Source: Dehalococcoidia bacterium UBA1151 (GTDB lineage Bacteria; Chloroflexota; Dehalococcoidia; Lucifugimonadales; Lucifugimonadaceae). From it: a DNA stretch of 30,963 bases. Made by a program: the position numbers and the translations under genes. Shown here piece after piece: positions 30,586 to 30,963 of the stretch. The first letter of the stretch is position 1; the number at the start of each line of letters is the position of its first letter. The notes under the pieces were generated by a model. The model saw only the letters and a program-made list of their open reading frames with translations. It was not told where the DNA came from and ran no database searches. The stretch covers positions 2,576 through 33,538 of the forward strand of contig DBZV01000067.1 in the NCBI GenBank assembly GCA_002311865.1, given 5' to 3'.

Positions 30586-30963
30586 TGAAGATTACGAATG
30601 TGGAAACCATCTCATTCATGGCCAGAAGCCGTGCCTACCCCACCAGATGGGGCTATGGAACCATCGGCGATGAACACGATCAAATTCAGCGCATCCTCAA
30701 GATTGAAACCGATGAGGGTGTGGAAGGATTCTTCACCGGTGGCAACGCTTACTTCGTTCCGCCACAAGCCGAGGTCATTGAGAATCTCGTGAAACCACTC
30801 TTGCTGGGTGAGAACCCATTAGATCGAGAAAAGCTCTGGCAGTGGATGATGGGCCACAGAGGCCTGTCTGAGTCGGTGATCGGCGCTGTCGACTGCACAC
30901 TCTGGGACCTGCTGGGCCGTTCAACTGGAGTTTCGGTGGCCAAACTGCTGGGTGGCTACCGAG
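30585..30963 (+). CDS. Enolase-superfamily (mandelate racemase/muconate lactonizing) protein, 5' part
   Basis: The first 126 codons of a gene cut by the window end. The N-terminus 'MKITNVETISFMARSRAYP' and the sequence 'LKIETDEGVEGFFTGGNAYF' form the capping domain of mandelate racemase/MLE proteins, whose loops set substrate choice. 'IGAVDCTLWDLLGRSTGVSV' followed by 'AKLLGGYR' is the conserved entry to the barrel. The catalytic lysine and metal ligands lie beyond the window. The ATG overlaps the Gfo/Idh/MocA stop as TGATG. It probably dehydrates a sugar acid in the same pathway as its two upstream genes; that is inference. Confidence 0.85.
   Translation, partial: MKITNVETISFMARSRAYPTRWGYGTIGDEHDQIQRILKIETDEGVEGFFTGGNAYFVPPQAEVIENLVKPLLLGENPLDREKLWQWMMGHRGLSESVIGAVDCTLWDLLGRSTGVSVAKLLGGYR

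Overview
The window reads as a compact bacterial chromosome segment, most likely from Chloroflexota (Dehalococcoidia, SAR202-like). The main taxonomic clue is a 1457-residue GT39-type membrane protein fused to a DUF2298 'YYY' domain, a domain known mainly from Chloroflexi and archaea. Supporting hints are paired acyl-CoA dehydrogenases, an enolase-superfamily protein beside a Gfo/Idh/MocA oxidoreductase, and an XRE protein of a type common in that phylum. This assignment is inference; there is no rRNA in the window. I found no tRNA, insertion sequence, CRISPR array or prophage gene.

Layout. 1-882 is an NHL beta-propeller. 4448-895 (minus) is a tight operon: RAM/AsnC-type ligand-binding protein, two acyl-CoA dehydrogenase subunits, HIT hydrolase and HD-domain (YqeK-like) hydrolase. 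5094-4630 (minus) is an XRE regulator with a terminator-like hairpin. 6487-5198 (minus) is an M16 zinc protease. 6707-11080 (plus) is the GT39-DUF2298 fusion. 11647-11084 (minus) is long-form hpf, divergent from comF and a HAD hydrolase (11754-13174, plus). 16728-13171 (minus) is mfd. 16917-19399 (plus) is proB-proA, followed by a coupled trio (small unknown protein, amidohydrolase, DUF3052 protein; 19440-21030). 21127-23623 (plus) carries two tandem SDR proteins, the first apparently catalytically dead, and a lactonase-family propeller. 24036-23620 (minus) is a lone receiver-domain protein. 24296-25078 (plus) is a rhomboid protease. 25153-27262 (plus) is a Fur/Zur regulator with a zinc-type ABC ATPase and permease. 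27662-30963 (plus) is a ThDP enzyme, a Gfo/Idh/MocA dehydrogenase and the start of an enolase-superfamily dehydratase cut by the window edge.

How the genes work together. Housekeeping functions (proline synthesis, transcription-coupled repair, ribosome hibernation, competence-type phosphoribosyltransferase, zinc uptake) alternate with catabolic modules. The acyl-CoA dehydrogenase pair divides the recognisable catalytic and FAD-contact motifs between two subunits, which suggests an obligate heteromer. The SDR-SDR-lactonase and ThDP-Gfo/Idh-enolase clusters both look like sugar or sugar-acid oxidation modules with unknown substrates. The genome is tightly packed: at least eleven gene junctions overlap by 1-4 bases, two convergent pairs share one CTAG as both stop codons, and about half of the genes seem to start with TTG or GTG.
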